Assembly (NCBI GenBank): GCA_000828975.1 | Contig: AP014683.1 | Location: forward strand, 821,520-885,519 | From: Burkholderiales bacterium GJ-E10 | GTDB taxonomy: Bacteria; Pseudomonadota; Gammaproteobacteria; Burkholderiales; Burkholderiaceae_F | DNA length: 64,000 nucleotides | Direction: 5' to 3' | Shown here: piece by piece, positions 31,203 to 40,371 of the stretch | Layout of the letters: every line of letters begins with the position of its first letter | How positions within the stretch are numbered: the stretch's first letter is position 1 | The notes under the pieces: model-generated | The model's database searches: none | Told to the model about the DNA's origin: nothing | What the model saw: only the letters and a program-made list of their open reading frames with translations | Translations under genes and position numbers: made by a program

Positions 31203-31533
31203 ATGTATTGCCTGAGACGTTCTGTAACAAAAATGAAATATGAGTTGTCCTATTGATCGGCGGCGGAGGGCGGCGGCGCGGATGTGTGCGCGAATGGCAT
31301 AGCGTCATCGCGGTATCGAATCCATCAAAACGCGCTACCACGAAAGGCTGATCCGTGTGGAAGTTCACGCTCGTTAAACACCGCGCCCCTAGGATTCGCC
31401 GCACTTCCGCCTTTGCGGATGCGTCGGTCATGGGGCGAGCGTACCGCACTTTTCGTTGAGTGGGAAAAATATCCAGTTAATAATTCTCGCGTAAAAATGA
31501 TGTTGGCGAAATTTACTGGGAACGGGTTCCTCT
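31203..31533. other. 331-base divergent intergenic region, AT-richer than its surroundings
   Basis: This gap between leftward mdtA and the rightward glycan operon has clearly lower GC at both edges (31203-31253 and 31440-31525) than the flanking genes. It holds one good promoter for the rightward operon, annotated separately. No convincing small gene, RNA gene or operator was recognised; a reverse-strand open frame here has no ribosome-binding site and an implausible sequence. Confidence 0.6.
31456..31484 (+). promoter_or_regulatory. sigma-70-type promoter for the glycan operon
   Basis: A -35 box TTGAGT (31456-31461) and a -10 box AATAAT (31479-31484) are separated by exactly 17 bases in an AT-rich patch. 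Transcription would start near 31491, giving a leader of about 43 bases before the first gene at 31534. Confidence 0.55.
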
Positions 31534-32820
31534 ATGACAGACGATGTCTTGGATGGCATGGATGTCCGGGCGGCGCGGCCGCGTGGGATGTCCGAGGCGG
31601 TGCAGCCGAGTAAGGTGTCGGTTGTCCTCTATTCGCACGACACATTCGGCCTGGGTCATCTGCGTCGAAATCTGGCGATTGCGGCCGAGATGCTTCGTCG
31701 CCCGGATCGCTTCGCCGTCACGCTGCTGACCGGATCTCCGGTGATCGGCATCTGGCGGCTTCCCGCGGGCCTGCGGGTGCAACCCTTGCCGCCGGTGGTG
31801 AAGGTGGGCGTCGAATCCTATGCGCCGCGCGACGGGGTGGGCCACTTCGGCATGGTGAAGGGGTATCGGGAGGCGCTGATCCTCAAGCAGGTGTTGAATC
31901 TGCGGCCCGATGTCCTCCTGGTGGATCACGCACCGGCGGGAATGAACGGGGAACTGCTGTCGACCCTGTCCCTGATCCGGCGCGAGATGCCCGGTACGCG
32001 CACCATTCTGGGTCTTCGCGACATCCTGGACAGCCCGGAAGCGGTCCGGTCGATCTGGGAGAGCCAGGGCACGCATGCGCTGATCGACGAGGCGTACGAC
32101 GACGTATTCGTATATGGCAGCCGCTCGTTGTTCGACATTGCCGGGGCCTATGGGCTTTCCCACGGGGTTGCGAAGCGGGTGCGGTATTGCGGGCACGTCG
32201 TCGAGCGCGATTTCGACGGCGATGGCGAGTCCCGCGGCGTGTGCTGGTCGGTCGAGCGCGCAGCCGGCCGCCCGGTCGCCCTGGTGACGGTGGGCGGCGG
32301 CGGCGACGGGCGATTTCTCGTGCAGGCCTATCTGGAATCCCTGTGTCGCGGGCACGGCGCGGGCGCATATTCGGTCATCGTCCTCGGGCCGCTGATGGAC
32401 CGTGCCGAAAAGGCATCGCTGATCGCGCTGGCCGAGGGCCGCTCCGACGTTGAATTCGTCGACGTCGTCGTCGGCTTGCAAGGATGCGTCCGCGCCGCCG
32501 ATCTGGTGGTTTCGATGGCGGGGTACAACACCTGCGCCGAGATCGTGGCCAACCGGAAGAAGGCCGTCCTCGTTCCCCGTGCCGCGCCGCGCGCGGAGCA
32601 GCGCATGCGGGCGCGACTGCTCGCCGACATGGGCCTCGCGGTCTGCGTCGAGCCGTCGGCAGAGGACCTCCCCGGTCAGCTTGGCGTCGCCGTCGACGCC
32701 GCGCTGGCCGCGCCGCCCGCCCCCGAGGCCCTGTGGCGGAACCTCCCGATCGACGGTGCGGCGCACGTCGCCGAACAGGTTCTTGCGGTGGTCGAAGGCG
32801 CACATGGGAGGACGATGTGA
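31534..32820 (+). CDS. predicted glycosyltransferase, MurG/GT28-like (COG4671 type)
   Basis: This 428-residue protein is the first gene of a rightward operon. It begins (after a non-conserved 26 residues) with VSVVLYSHDTFGLGHLRRNLAIA, where the G-x-GHLRR element typifies predicted GT-B enzymes of COG4671. The C-terminal half has the nucleotide-sugar-binding pattern VSMAGYNTCAEIVANRKKAVLVPR, close to MurG/GT28. It probably transfers a nucleotide-activated sugar in the cytoplasm; donor and acceptor are unknown. The start is uncertain: no clear Shine-Dalgarno sequence precedes the ATG at 31534, and Met19 (MSEAVQ) is possible. It overlaps the next gene through GTGA. Confidence 0.8.
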   Translation: MTDDVLDGMDVRAARPRGMSEAVQPSKVSVVLYSHDTFGLGHLRRNLAIAAEMLRRPDRFAVTLLTGSPVIGIWRLPAGLRVQPLPPVVKVGVESYAPRDGVGHFGMVKGYREALILKQVLNLRPDVLLVDHAPAGMNGELLSTLSLIRREMPGTRTILGLRDILDSPEAVRSIWESQGTHALIDEAYDDVFVYGSRSLFDIAGAYGLSHGVAKRVRYCGHVVERDFDGDGESRGVCWSVERAAGRPVALVTVGGGGDGRFLVQAYLESLCRGHGAGAYSVIVLGPLMDRAEKASLIALAEGRSDVEFVDVVVGLQGCVRAADLVVSMAGYNTCAEIVANRKKAVLVPRAAPRAEQRMRARLLADMGLAVCVEPSAEDLPGQLGVAVDAALAAPPAPEALWRNLPIDGAAHVAEQVLAVVEGAHGRTM

Positions 32821-34142
32821 AACAGCCCGATTTCGGCTCCGTCGCCTACGTGCTCAAGCGCTATCCGCGACTCTCGGAGACGTTCATCATCAATGAAATT
32901 CGCGCAATGGAGCGGCTCGGTGCGCGCATGCAGCTCTTTTCCCTGCTCGTCCCGGAGCCGCCGCCGCACCACCCCATGGTCTCGGAGGTGCGGGCGCCGG
33001 TGCGCTTCCTGCCGCCGGGAATCGTGCGCAAGTCGCTCACGGTGGTCCGCGCCCACCTGAGCGCCCTGTACGGCGCGCCAGGCCGGTACCTCGGGGCGGC
33101 CGGCCGTGCCCTGTATTGGTCCGCGGCAGCGCGGGCGCCATGGGCCGTCGGCAAGCAGTTCGTCCGTGCCGGGTTCGTCGCGGCGGAGTGCCGCCGCACC
33201 GGAGTGCGGCACATCCACGCCCATTTCGCGAATGCGCCTTCGGCGGTGGCGCACCTCGCCAGCATCATGACGGGAATTCCGTTCAGCCTGACTGCGCACG
33301 CGAAGGACATCTACCTCACGCCGCGACGCGTGATCCGATGGCGCATGCGCGCGGCCACCTTCGTCGCGACCTGCACCGGGTACAACGCGCAATACTTGCG
33401 CGAAAACTTTGCCGAGGATTGCCCGGACAAGGTGCGGTTGGTGTACCACGGCATCGATCAGAACGCGTTTTTCCCGGATCGCGGTTCCGGGTCGTCGCAG
33501 CCGGTCGATCCCCGCCCCCTGGTTCTGGCGGTCGGACGGCTCGTCCCCAAGAAGGGGCACGACGACCTGGTGCTGGCCTGCGCACGGCTTCGCGACTCCG
33601 GTTGCGTCTTCCGCTGCCGGATCGTCGGTGCCGGACCGGAACGCGACACGCTGCAGGCGCTCATCGACGCCCACGGCCTCGACGACGTGGTCGAGCTCGC
33701 CGGCTCGATGACCCACGAATCGCTTGCGCTCCTGTATCGCGAGGCCCGGGTCTTTGCCTTGTCGCCGCGCATCACCAGCAACGGGGACCGTGACGGCATT
33801 CCGAACGTGATCGTCGAAGCCATGGCCAGCGGCCTGCCGGTGGTCTCGACGGAAATTTCCGGAATTCCGGAAATCGTGCGGGACCGCTCGACGGGGCTGC
33901 TCGTTCCTCCCGGGGATCCGGCGGCGCTGGCGACCGCGATCGGCGAGTTGCTCGCCGACGAGCGCCTGGCACGGCGTCTGGCGGATTCCGCGCGGGCACT
34001 GGTGGCGTCCGATTTCGATCTGTGGTCGAACACGCGCCATCTGCATGCGCTCATGGGTTGCGATGCGGAGCACGGGGCGGCGCGCGCGCCGTCCGACGCC
34101 ATGGCGGGGGCGTGCGTCTGCGGAAGTGGTGTGACCGAATGA
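32817..34142 (+). CDS. glycosyltransferase family 4 (first of two)
   Basis: This 441-residue protein starts at a GTG overlapping the preceding stop (GTGA) with GGGAGGACG just upstream. It is a GT-B enzyme. The N-terminal part VAYVLKRYPRLSETFIINEI is typical of colanic-acid/amylovoran-type transferases. The C-terminal donor site has VGRLVPKKGHDDLV and the EX7E-like segment GDRDGIPNVIVEAMASGLPVV. It should add a sugar to a growing lipid-linked or free glycan at the cytoplasmic face. The frame is open upstream into the previous gene; the overlap start is favoured by spacing and conservation. Confidence 0.88.
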   Translation: MKQPDFGSVAYVLKRYPRLSETFIINEIRAMERLGARMQLFSLLVPEPPPHHPMVSEVRAPVRFLPPGIVRKSLTVVRAHLSALYGAPGRYLGAAGRALYWSAAARAPWAVGKQFVRAGFVAAECRRTGVRHIHAHFANAPSAVAHLASIMTGIPFSLTAHAKDIYLTPRRVIRWRMRAATFVATCTGYNAQYLRENFAEDCPDKVRLVYHGIDQNAFFPDRGSGSSQPVDPRPLVLAVGRLVPKKGHDDLVLACARLRDSGCVFRCRIVGAGPERDTLQALIDAHGLDDVVELAGSMTHESLALLYREARVFALSPRITSNGDRDGIPNVIVEAMASGLPVVSTEISGIPEIVRDRSTGLLVPPGDPAALATAIGELLADERLARRLADSARALVASDFDLWSNTRHLHALMGCDAEHGAARAPSDAMAGACVCGSGVTE

Positions 34143-35386
34143 AGATCCTCTACTTGAACGCCGATTCCGGCATCCCGGTCCTGGGCGACAAAGGCGCCTC
34201 GGTGCATGTGCGCGAATTCACCGCGGCCGCCGCCGCGCTCGGACACGAGGTCGTCCTGGCATGCGCAGCGCTCGGCGAAGGCAATCCGCCGCCGCCGGCG
34301 CGACTGCTCCATCTGGAGATGCCCAACGATCCGGAGGTGGTGGCCGCGGTGGGGCGGCGGCTCGGCATCGCCGCCTCCGAACTCGAAACCGTCGAGATGC
34401 GGCGGGAACTCCGTCGCATCGCCTACGACGACACGCTTGTCCGACGCACGACGACCGAGTTGTCCCGCATCGGATTCCGACCGGATGTCGTCTACGAGCG
34501 GCACAGCCTGCTGTGCAGCGCGGGGGCGGAAATCGCCGCCCACTACGGCGTCGCGCGCATCCTGGAGGTGAACGCGCCGCTGGTGGACGAGCAGGCGCGC
34601 TACCGGGGACTGCGACTGGTCGACCGTGCTACGGCAATGCAAGCCGCCTCCTATCGCGGTGCGCAGGTCGTCGTGGCCGTTTCGGATGCCGTCGCGGCGC
34701 ATGTGCGTCAGGTCGTCGGGTATGCGGTGCGCGTCGAAGTAGTTCCCAACGGGGTGGATACCGAGCGCTTCGGGACCGGCGGGAAGGGGGACGAGATTCG
34801 CCGCGCGTTCGGCCTGGGCGACGGTACGGTGATCGGATTCATCGGCAGCTTCAAGCCGTGGCATGGCGTGGACCTGTTGATCCGGGCCTTCGAGGAGATC
34901 GCGTCCGGCCACCCGTCCGCCCGCCTCGTGGCGGTCGGCGACGGTCCGGACTGGGCGGCGGCGCGGGACCGGGTGGCGGCCTCTTCGTGCGCCGGGCAGG
35001 TATTGCTGCCGGGGCGGGTCCCGCATGCGGACATCCCGCACTGGCTGGAGGCGATGGACGTCACCGCGGCGCCGTATGCGCCGCAGGACGATTTCTACTT
35101 CTCGCCGTTGAAGATCATCGAATCGCTGGCCGCCGGCCGTCCGGTGGTGGCGCCGCGCCTGGGGCAGATCACCGACATCGTGCAGGACGGCGCGACCGGG
35201 GTGCTGTATGAGCCCGGAAGCGTACGGGGTTGCGCGCAGGCCCTCGGGGTCCTGCTCGCGCAGCCGCAGCTTCGGCAACGGATGGCGGAGAACGCACGGG
35301 CGTTCGCAGGCGAATGCAGCTGGAAGCGCGTGGTCGGGACGGTGCTGGGATTCGACATCGGGGCGGCGGCCGGGTTGGGCGCATGA
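34139..35386 (+). CDS. glycosyltransferase family 4 (second of two)
   Basis: This 415-residue GT-B protein's ATG overlaps the previous stop (ATGA). The N-terminus MKILYLNADSGIPVLGDKGASVHVRE shows the GxKGASVH acceptor-loop pattern common in group-1 transferases. The donor domain has GFIGSFKPWHGVDLLI and DDFYFSPLKIIESLAAGRPVVA, where the Glu-x7-Glu position holds FSPLKIIE. The sugar donor is unknown. The downstream UDP-glucose dehydrogenase and epimerase genes make UDP-glucuronate or UDP-galacturonate plausible (inference). It is translationally coupled to the ABC transporter gene. Confidence 0.87.
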   Translation: MKILYLNADSGIPVLGDKGASVHVREFTAAAAALGHEVVLACAALGEGNPPPPARLLHLEMPNDPEVVAAVGRRLGIAASELETVEMRRELRRIAYDDTLVRRTTTELSRIGFRPDVVYERHSLLCSAGAEIAAHYGVARILEVNAPLVDEQARYRGLRLVDRATAMQAASYRGAQVVVAVSDAVAAHVRQVVGYAVRVEVVPNGVDTERFGTGGKGDEIRRAFGLGDGTVIGFIGSFKPWHGVDLLIRAFEEIASGHPSARLVAVGDGPDWAAARDRVAASSCAGQVLLPGRVPHADIPHWLEAMDVTAAPYAPQDDFYFSPLKIIESLAAGRPVVAPRLGQITDIVQDGATGVLYEPGSVRGCAQALGVLLAQPQLRQRMAENARAFAGECSWKRVVGTVLGFDIGAAAGLGA

Positions 35387-37224
35387 ACGATCGCGGCGCG
35401 AACCCGCCGCCTTCGCCACCGGGCGGGCGTGCGTGGCTGTGGCAGTACCTCGCGCAGGAGCGCGGCAAGTTCCTTGCCGGTTGCGCGATGACGGTGCTGC
35501 GCTCCATGGTCCTGCTGGTGACGCCCTGGCCGCTGAAGTTCCTGTTCGACAGCGTGCTGCTCCAGCATCCCTTGCCGCATCGTCTCGCGGGCGTGCTTCC
35601 CGATCCGGTTCTTGGCCGGACAGCGCTGCTCGATGTCCTGGTCCTCACGATGATCGGCCTCGGGGTGGTCGAGGCCGTCCTGGTGTACGGCGGGAATCGA
35701 TTGCTGCTCGATGCCGGAAGCCGGGTGGTCATGCGCGTGCGTGCGGACCTGTTCGCGCATCTGCAGCGCATGGACCTGGGTTTCCATCGGCGCACGCCCG
35801 GCGGCGAACTCATGACGCGGATCGGGGCGGACGTGCGCCAGTTGCAGGACCTCATCGCTGCGATCGGGATCGACGTCGTGCCGCATACGCTTTCGATTCT
35901 CGGGATGGCGGCGGTGATGTTTTGGGTCAATTGGCGATTTGCGCTGTTTGCCGTTGCGGTGGCCCCGGTGCTGTTCTTCGTCGCGCGCTACTACGCGGCA
36001 CGCTTGCGCCAGTCGCTTCGCGAGGTCCGGCAGCAGGAGGGAAACCTCTGGAGCGAGGTGCAGGAAGTGTTCGGCGCGCTGCACGTCGTGCAGGCGTTCG
36101 CGCGCGAGGAGTACGAGGACCGTCGCTTTGCCACGATCGCCGATGCCGGTCTCGCGTCGAACGAGAAGGCCAACGAGGCCCAGGCGCAGTTCGGTCCCGC
36201 GATCGGACTGGTCCTCGCGGTGGCGACCGGGGCGGTCGCCTGGTATGGCGCCGGCAGCGTCCTGCACGGGACGTTGACGGTCGGAGAACTGCTGGTTTTC
36301 ATGGCGTACGTCAATCGGATGGCGACGCCGGCACGCCAGCTGGCCAAGACGGGACGGGTGTTCGGGCGGTCGATCGTCGCCATCGAACGCATCGGCGAAT
36401 GTCGGGCGGAGCGGTCGGCGATCGTGGAGATGCCCGATGCGGTGCTGCCGGATCATTGTGAGGGCAGGGTCGAGCTCCGGAACGTCCGTTTTGGATATCT
36501 CCCGGGGGAGATGGTGCTGCGCGACGTTTCCTTCGCGCTCGAACCCGGAAAGATGGTCGCCCTGGTGGGGGAGACGGGTTCGGGGAAGAGCACGATCGCC
36601 GGCCTGATCGCGCGCTTCCATGACCCGGCTTCCGGCAGCGTGGTTCTCGACGGCTTCGACCTCCGCACGTTGCGCCTCGATTTCGTGCGCCGGAACGTCG
36701 CGACGGTGCATCAGGATCCCGTGCTCTTTCGTGCCAGCATCTGGGAGAACATCGCATACGGCGACCCGGCGGCGGGGCGCGCGGAGGCGATCGAGGCGGC
36801 GCGGCGGGTCGGCGTGGCATCCGTCTTCGAGCGGCTGCCGCAAGGGTTCGACACGGTGGTGGGGGAACGCGGCAGCACGCTCTCGGGCGGGCAGCGCCAA
36901 TGCGTCGCGATCGCGCGGGCGATGCTTGCGGGCGCGCCGATCGTGCTCCTCGACGAACCCAGCAGCAGTCTCGATCCGGCGACCGAGTGCGGCGTGATGG
37001 CGGCCTTGCGGCAGCTTGCAAAGGGCCGCTCCGCACTCGTCATTGCCCATCGGCTGGAAACCGTCGTCGCGGCCGACCTGATCCTCGTGCTGGAACGCGG
37101 ACGCATCGTCGAGCGCGGCACCCATGCGGAACTGGTTGCCCGCCGCGGCGCCTATGGCCGGCTGTGGCGCGCGCTGCTGGGCGAGGACGGCGCGGCGCCG
37201 ATGGCCGGGATGGTGTTGTCGTGA
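35383..37224 (+). CDS. ABC exporter, fused permease and ATPase (MsbA-like)
   Basis: This 613-residue half-transporter has an N-terminal six-helix membrane domain (about residues 20-320) and a C-terminal ATPase: Walker A GETGSGKST (396-404), signature LSGGQRQ (from about 500), Walker B IVLLDEPSS, and the H-loop His in IAHRLE. Such proteins act as homodimers and export lipid-linked or amphipathic substrates. Position between glycosyltransferases and sugar-nucleotide genes suggests it moves the glycan or its lipid carrier across the inner membrane. That is inferred, since no Wzx flippase or Wzy polymerase gene is in the operon. ATGA overlap upstream, GTGA overlap downstream. Confidence 0.9.
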   Translation: MNDRGANPPPSPPGGRAWLWQYLAQERGKFLAGCAMTVLRSMVLLVTPWPLKFLFDSVLLQHPLPHRLAGVLPDPVLGRTALLDVLVLTMIGLGVVEAVLVYGGNRLLLDAGSRVVMRVRADLFAHLQRMDLGFHRRTPGGELMTRIGADVRQLQDLIAAIGIDVVPHTLSILGMAAVMFWVNWRFALFAVAVAPVLFFVARYYAARLRQSLREVRQQEGNLWSEVQEVFGALHVVQAFAREEYEDRRFATIADAGLASNEKANEAQAQFGPAIGLVLAVATGAVAWYGAGSVLHGTLTVGELLVFMAYVNRMATPARQLAKTGRVFGRSIVAIERIGECRAERSAIVEMPDAVLPDHCEGRVELRNVRFGYLPGEMVLRDVSFALEPGKMVALVGETGSGKSTIAGLIARFHDPASGSVVLDGFDLRTLRLDFVRRNVATVHQDPVLFRASIWENIAYGDPAAGRAEAIEAARRVGVASVFERLPQGFDTVVGERGSTLSGGQRQCVAIARAMLAGAPIVLLDEPSSSLDPATECGVMAALRQLAKGRSALVIAHRLETVVAADLILVLERGRIVERGTHAELVARRGAYGRLWRALLGEDGAAPMAGMVLS

Positions 37225-37910
37225 CGCGCACCGCGGAACGACGGGTCCGGCCCCGTCCCGCGGGGCGTGCGGCGATCTATTTCGTCCGGCACGGCGAAAC
37301 GCGCTGGACGGCGCAGGGCCGGTATCAGGGCGGCAGCGACATCCCGCTGACGCCGGCAGGGGTGCGCCAGGCGCACCGTGCGGCCCGCAGCCTGCGGCGC
37401 CAAGGCGTTACGGCCGTCGTGTCGAGTCCCTTGCGCCGGGCGGTCCGGACCTCGGAGGTCATCGCGAGATCCCTCGGCGTCCGGAATCGTGCCATCGATC
37501 GGCGATTGCACGAAGTTCGCTTCGGAAGCTGGGAAGGATTGACGCAGCGTGAGGTGCGCGACCGCTGGCCGGACCAGCTCCGGGTATGGAAGCGCAACCC
37601 GGATCGCTTCCGATTCCCCGACGGGGAGACGCTGGCCCAGGCGCAGGCGCGCCTGGCGGCGTTCCTTCGTACCCTGCGATCGCGGCGGCGGAACCGGTTG
37701 GGGACGATCGTCGTCGTCACCCACGCCGGAATCATCCGCTTGGCGCTTCTTGCCGCGGGGGATCTGCCGCTGTCGCAGTTCCGGACGTTCGTGGTCGAGC
37801 CGGGCGCGGTCGTCCGCCTGGACCTGCATTTCGGCGCGGTTCGCGGCGATCGCCTAGGGGCGAGTCGATTTTCTGTTGGTTCCTTGGAGCATAGGGAAAG
37901 GTTGAAATGA
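37221..37910 (+). CDS. histidine phosphatase superfamily protein (phosphoglycerate-mutase-like fold)
   Basis: This 229-residue protein has the phosphohistidine motif FVRHGET (His24), a downstream SSPLRRAVRTSE, the acid-site region LHEVRFGSWEGL and the second catalytic His in VVTHAGIIRLAL. The family includes phosphoglycerate mutases, alpha-ribazole phosphatase and broad phosphatases; the substrate is not predictable. It starts at a GTG overlapping the ABC exporter stop, and its own stop overlaps the ugd start, so it is firmly within the glycan operon. It may dephosphorylate a sugar phosphate or lipid carrier (inference). Confidence 0.85.
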   Translation: MTRTAERRVRPRPAGRAAIYFVRHGETRWTAQGRYQGGSDIPLTPAGVRQAHRAARSLRRQGVTAVVSSPLRRAVRTSEVIARSLGVRNRAIDRRLHEVRFGSWEGLTQREVRDRWPDQLRVWKRNPDRFRFPDGETLAQAQARLAAFLRTLRSRRRNRLGTIVVVTHAGIIRLALLAAGDLPLSQFRTFVVEPGAVVRLDLHFGAVRGDRLGASRFSVGSLEHRERLK

Positions 37911-39241
37911 AAGTAACGGTCATTGGAACGGGCTACGTCGGCTTGGTCACCGGTGCGTGCCTGGCGGACGTCGGCAACTCCGTGTTGTGCATCGATATCG
38001 ACCATGCCAAGGTCGCGCGGCTGAACGCCGGCGAGATCCCCATACACGAGCCGGGGCTCGACGAGGTCGTCGCGCGCAACCGGGCGGCGGGACGGCTGCA
38101 TTTTTCGTCCGATTACGACGCCGCGGTCGACCATTCCGACATCTTCTTCATCGCCGTCGGCACGCCGACCGACGAGGATGGTTCGGCCGATGTCCGGCAC
38201 GTCGAAGGGGCGGCGCGCGAACTCGGCCGGCGCCTGACGCGCAACGCGCTGGTGGTCGTCAAGTCCACCGTGCCGGTCGGGACGCACGTCCTCGTCGGCC
38301 ATGCGGTCGAGGAGGAGCTCGCCCACCGCGGGAAGAAGGTCAAGGTCGCCGTCGCATCGAATCCGGAGTTCCTCAAGGAAGGGGCCGCGGTCGCGGATTT
38401 CATGCATCCGGACCGCATCGTCGTGGGAACCGAGGATCCGGACGCGATCGCGACGTTCACCGCGCTCTATGCGCCGTTCAACCGCAACCACAATCGCCTG
38501 ATCATCCTGGATCCGCATTCGTCGGAACTCGCGAAGTACGCGGCCAACGCGATGCTGGCGACCCGGATCTCGTTCATGAACGAACTGGCGCGCCTTGCGG
38601 AAAAGCTCGGAGCGGATATCGAAAAGGTGCGGGACGCGATCGGGGCCGACCCCCGGATCGGCCCCAGTTTCCTCTATGCCGGCGCCGGATATGGCGGATC
38701 GTGCTTTCCGAAGGACGTCCGGGCGCTGCTGGCCATGGCGCGCGAGAACGTGGTCTCGGCGCGTCTGCTGTCGGCCGTGCATGAGGTGAACGAGGAGCAG
38801 AAGCACGTCCTGGCAACGAAACTGCGTGACGCGCTGGGCGGCGAATTGCGCGGCCGGGTGATCGCCATATGGGGACTCGCATTCAAGGCCAACACCGACG
38901 ACGTGCGCGAGGCGTCCAGCGTGGTCCTGATCCGCGACCTCGTCGCCGCCGGGGCGACGGTGCGGGCCTACGATCCGCAGGCCCGCGATACGGCCCGCCG
39001 GGCATTGTCCGAAATCGAGCGAAAAGTCACCATCTGCGACACCGCGGAAGCCGCCTGCGAAGGCGCCGATGCGCTCGTCGTGGTCACGGAATGGCTCGAG
39101 TTCCGCAGTCCGGATTTTGCCGCGCTGGCGCCCAAGCTGCGCGCCCGTACCCTCGTCGATGGACGCAACCTCTACGATCCGCGCGCGGTTGCCGCGGCGG
39201 GGCTGCGGTATGTCGGGATCGGGCGTCCGGCGGCCGCCTGA
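37907..39241 (+). CDS. ugd: UDP-glucose 6-dehydrogenase
   Basis: This enzyme oxidises UDP-glucose to UDP-glucuronate with two NAD+. It has 444 residues: the N-terminal Rossmann motif GTGYVGLVTGACLADVG, the central NPEFLKEG, the catalytic-Cys segment GAGYGGSCFPKD (Cys266), and the C-terminal domain with WGLAFKANTDDVREA. Its ATG overlaps the histidine-phosphatase stop. UDP-glucose can be supplied by GalU at 7.5 kb, and the product is the substrate of the epimerase encoded 75 bases downstream. This suggests a uronic-acid-containing polymer. Confidence 0.95.
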   Translation: MKVTVIGTGYVGLVTGACLADVGNSVLCIDIDHAKVARLNAGEIPIHEPGLDEVVARNRAAGRLHFSSDYDAAVDHSDIFFIAVGTPTDEDGSADVRHVEGAARELGRRLTRNALVVVKSTVPVGTHVLVGHAVEEELAHRGKKVKVAVASNPEFLKEGAAVADFMHPDRIVVGTEDPDAIATFTALYAPFNRNHNRLIILDPHSSELAKYAANAMLATRISFMNELARLAEKLGADIEKVRDAIGADPRIGPSFLYAGAGYGGSCFPKDVRALLAMARENVVSARLLSAVHEVNEEQKHVLATKLRDALGGELRGRVIAIWGLAFKANTDDVREASSVVLIRDLVAAGATVRAYDPQARDTARRALSEIERKVTICDTAEAACEGADALVVVTEWLEFRSPDFAALAPKLRARTLVDGRNLYDPRAVAAAGLRYVGIGRPAAA

Positions 39242-39316
39242 GCGGTCGCCTGCGGGTCGTCATCGGATGCGGACGCGGCGCGGCCGAGGGTCGCGCCGCC
39301 TTGGGCAGGAGGCAGG

Positions 39317-40336
39317 GTGGAAGACACGGTTCTGGTTACCGGATGCGCCGGATTCATCGGCAGTGCGGTCGCAGAGGCGCTGCTCGCGCGGGGCGAGCGC
39401 GTGGTGGGGCTCGACAACTTCAATTCGTATTACGACCCGCGGCTCAAGCGCGACCGCGTGGCGCGCGGGACCGACCCCGCCTATCGGGTGGTGGAAATCG
39501 ACCTGGCGGATCGCGCCGCCCTGTTTTCCCTGATGGCGGAGACGCGGCCCGCCCGCATCATTCATCTTGCCGCGCAGGCCGGCGTGCGCTACTCCTTCGA
39601 AAACCCGCACGCCTACATCGACAGCAACATCGCAGGATTCGTCAATCTGCTGGAAGCGGCGCGGGTTGCGGGGAACGTCCGGCACTTCGTGTACGCATCG
39701 TCGTCGAGCGTATACGGCGCCAACGTCAAGCAGCCGTTCTCGATCGACGATCCCGTCGAACGGCCGATCAGCCTCTATGCCGCCACCAAGCGGGCGAACG
39801 AGCTGATTGCGCAGGTGTACGCGATGCAGTTCGGCTTGCGCCTCACCGGGTTGCGCTACTTCACCGTGTACGGGCCCTGGGGGCGTCCGGACATGGCGCC
39901 GTTGAAGTTCGCCCGCGCCATCTTCGAGGGGAAGCCCATCGAGGTCTACGGGGAAGGGGACATGCGTCGCGATTTCACCTATATCGACGATATCGTCGAC
40001 GGAACCTTGCGCGCGCTCGACGAGACGACCCGGTTCGACGCGGTGCCCCATCGCGTCTACAACCTGGGGAACCATCGCCCGGAGGAACTGCTGCACTTCA
40101 TCGAGATCCTGGAGCGCGCGATCGGCAGACCCGCGAAACGGGTGTTCAAGCCCATGCAGGCCGGCGACGTCCGGTCGACGGCGGCGGACATCGACGCCAC
40201 GATTCGCGATCTCGGGTGGAAGCCGACGACCAACATCGACGTCGGACTCGACGCCTTGGTGCGGTGGCTGCGGGGCTATTACGGCTATGACGGCGCTGAG
40301 TCTGCGCCGAAGAAGGGGTACCCCCTCTCCCGCTAG
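39317..40336 (+). CDS. NAD-dependent epimerase, UDP-glucuronate 4-epimerase type
   Basis: This 339-residue short-chain dehydrogenase/reductase protein is expected to interconvert UDP-glucuronate and UDP-galacturonate. It shows TGCAGFIGS (NAD-binding), SSSVYG and the catalytic pair Tyr154/Lys158 in SLYAATK. The NFNSYYDPRLKRDR loop and RYFTVYGPWGRPDMA are typical of the uronate 4-epimerase group. The GTG start is preceded by GGAGG. The C-terminal residues (about KKGYPLSR) and the TAG stop are encoded by the REP-like palindrome at 40321, so the original end of the protein has probably been replaced or extended. Confidence 0.88.
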   Translation: MEDTVLVTGCAGFIGSAVAEALLARGERVVGLDNFNSYYDPRLKRDRVARGTDPAYRVVEIDLADRAALFSLMAETRPARIIHLAAQAGVRYSFENPHAYIDSNIAGFVNLLEAARVAGNVRHFVYASSSSVYGANVKQPFSIDDPVERPISLYAATKRANELIAQVYAMQFGLRLTGLRYFTVYGPWGRPDMAPLKFARAIFEGKPIEVYGEGDMRRDFTYIDDIVDGTLRALDETTRFDAVPHRVYNLGNHRPEELLHFIEILERAIGRPAKRVFKPMQAGDVRSTAADIDATIRDLGWKPTTNIDVGLDALVRWLRGYYGYDGAESAPKKGYPLSR

Positions 40337-40371
40337 CGGGAGAGGGGGACGCGCAGGGCATCGCACCCTCA
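40321..40371. repeat. perfect 28-bp REP-like palindrome at the convergent ends of the epimerase gene and waaA
   Basis: Bases 40321-40348 form a perfect palindrome, each arm CCCCCTCTCCCGCT (14 bp). Its centre holds the TAG stop of the epimerase. The tail to 40371 includes CACCCTCAC, where the oppositely transcribed waaA ends. As RNA it is a strong hairpin on either strand and could serve as a shared bidirectional 3' end. Confidence 0.85.

Noticed and set aside
31186..31449. A small reverse-strand gene in the divergent gap upstream of mdtA
   Set aside because: No ribosome-binding site, an odd Pro/Arg-rich translation, and overlap with the start of mdtA.
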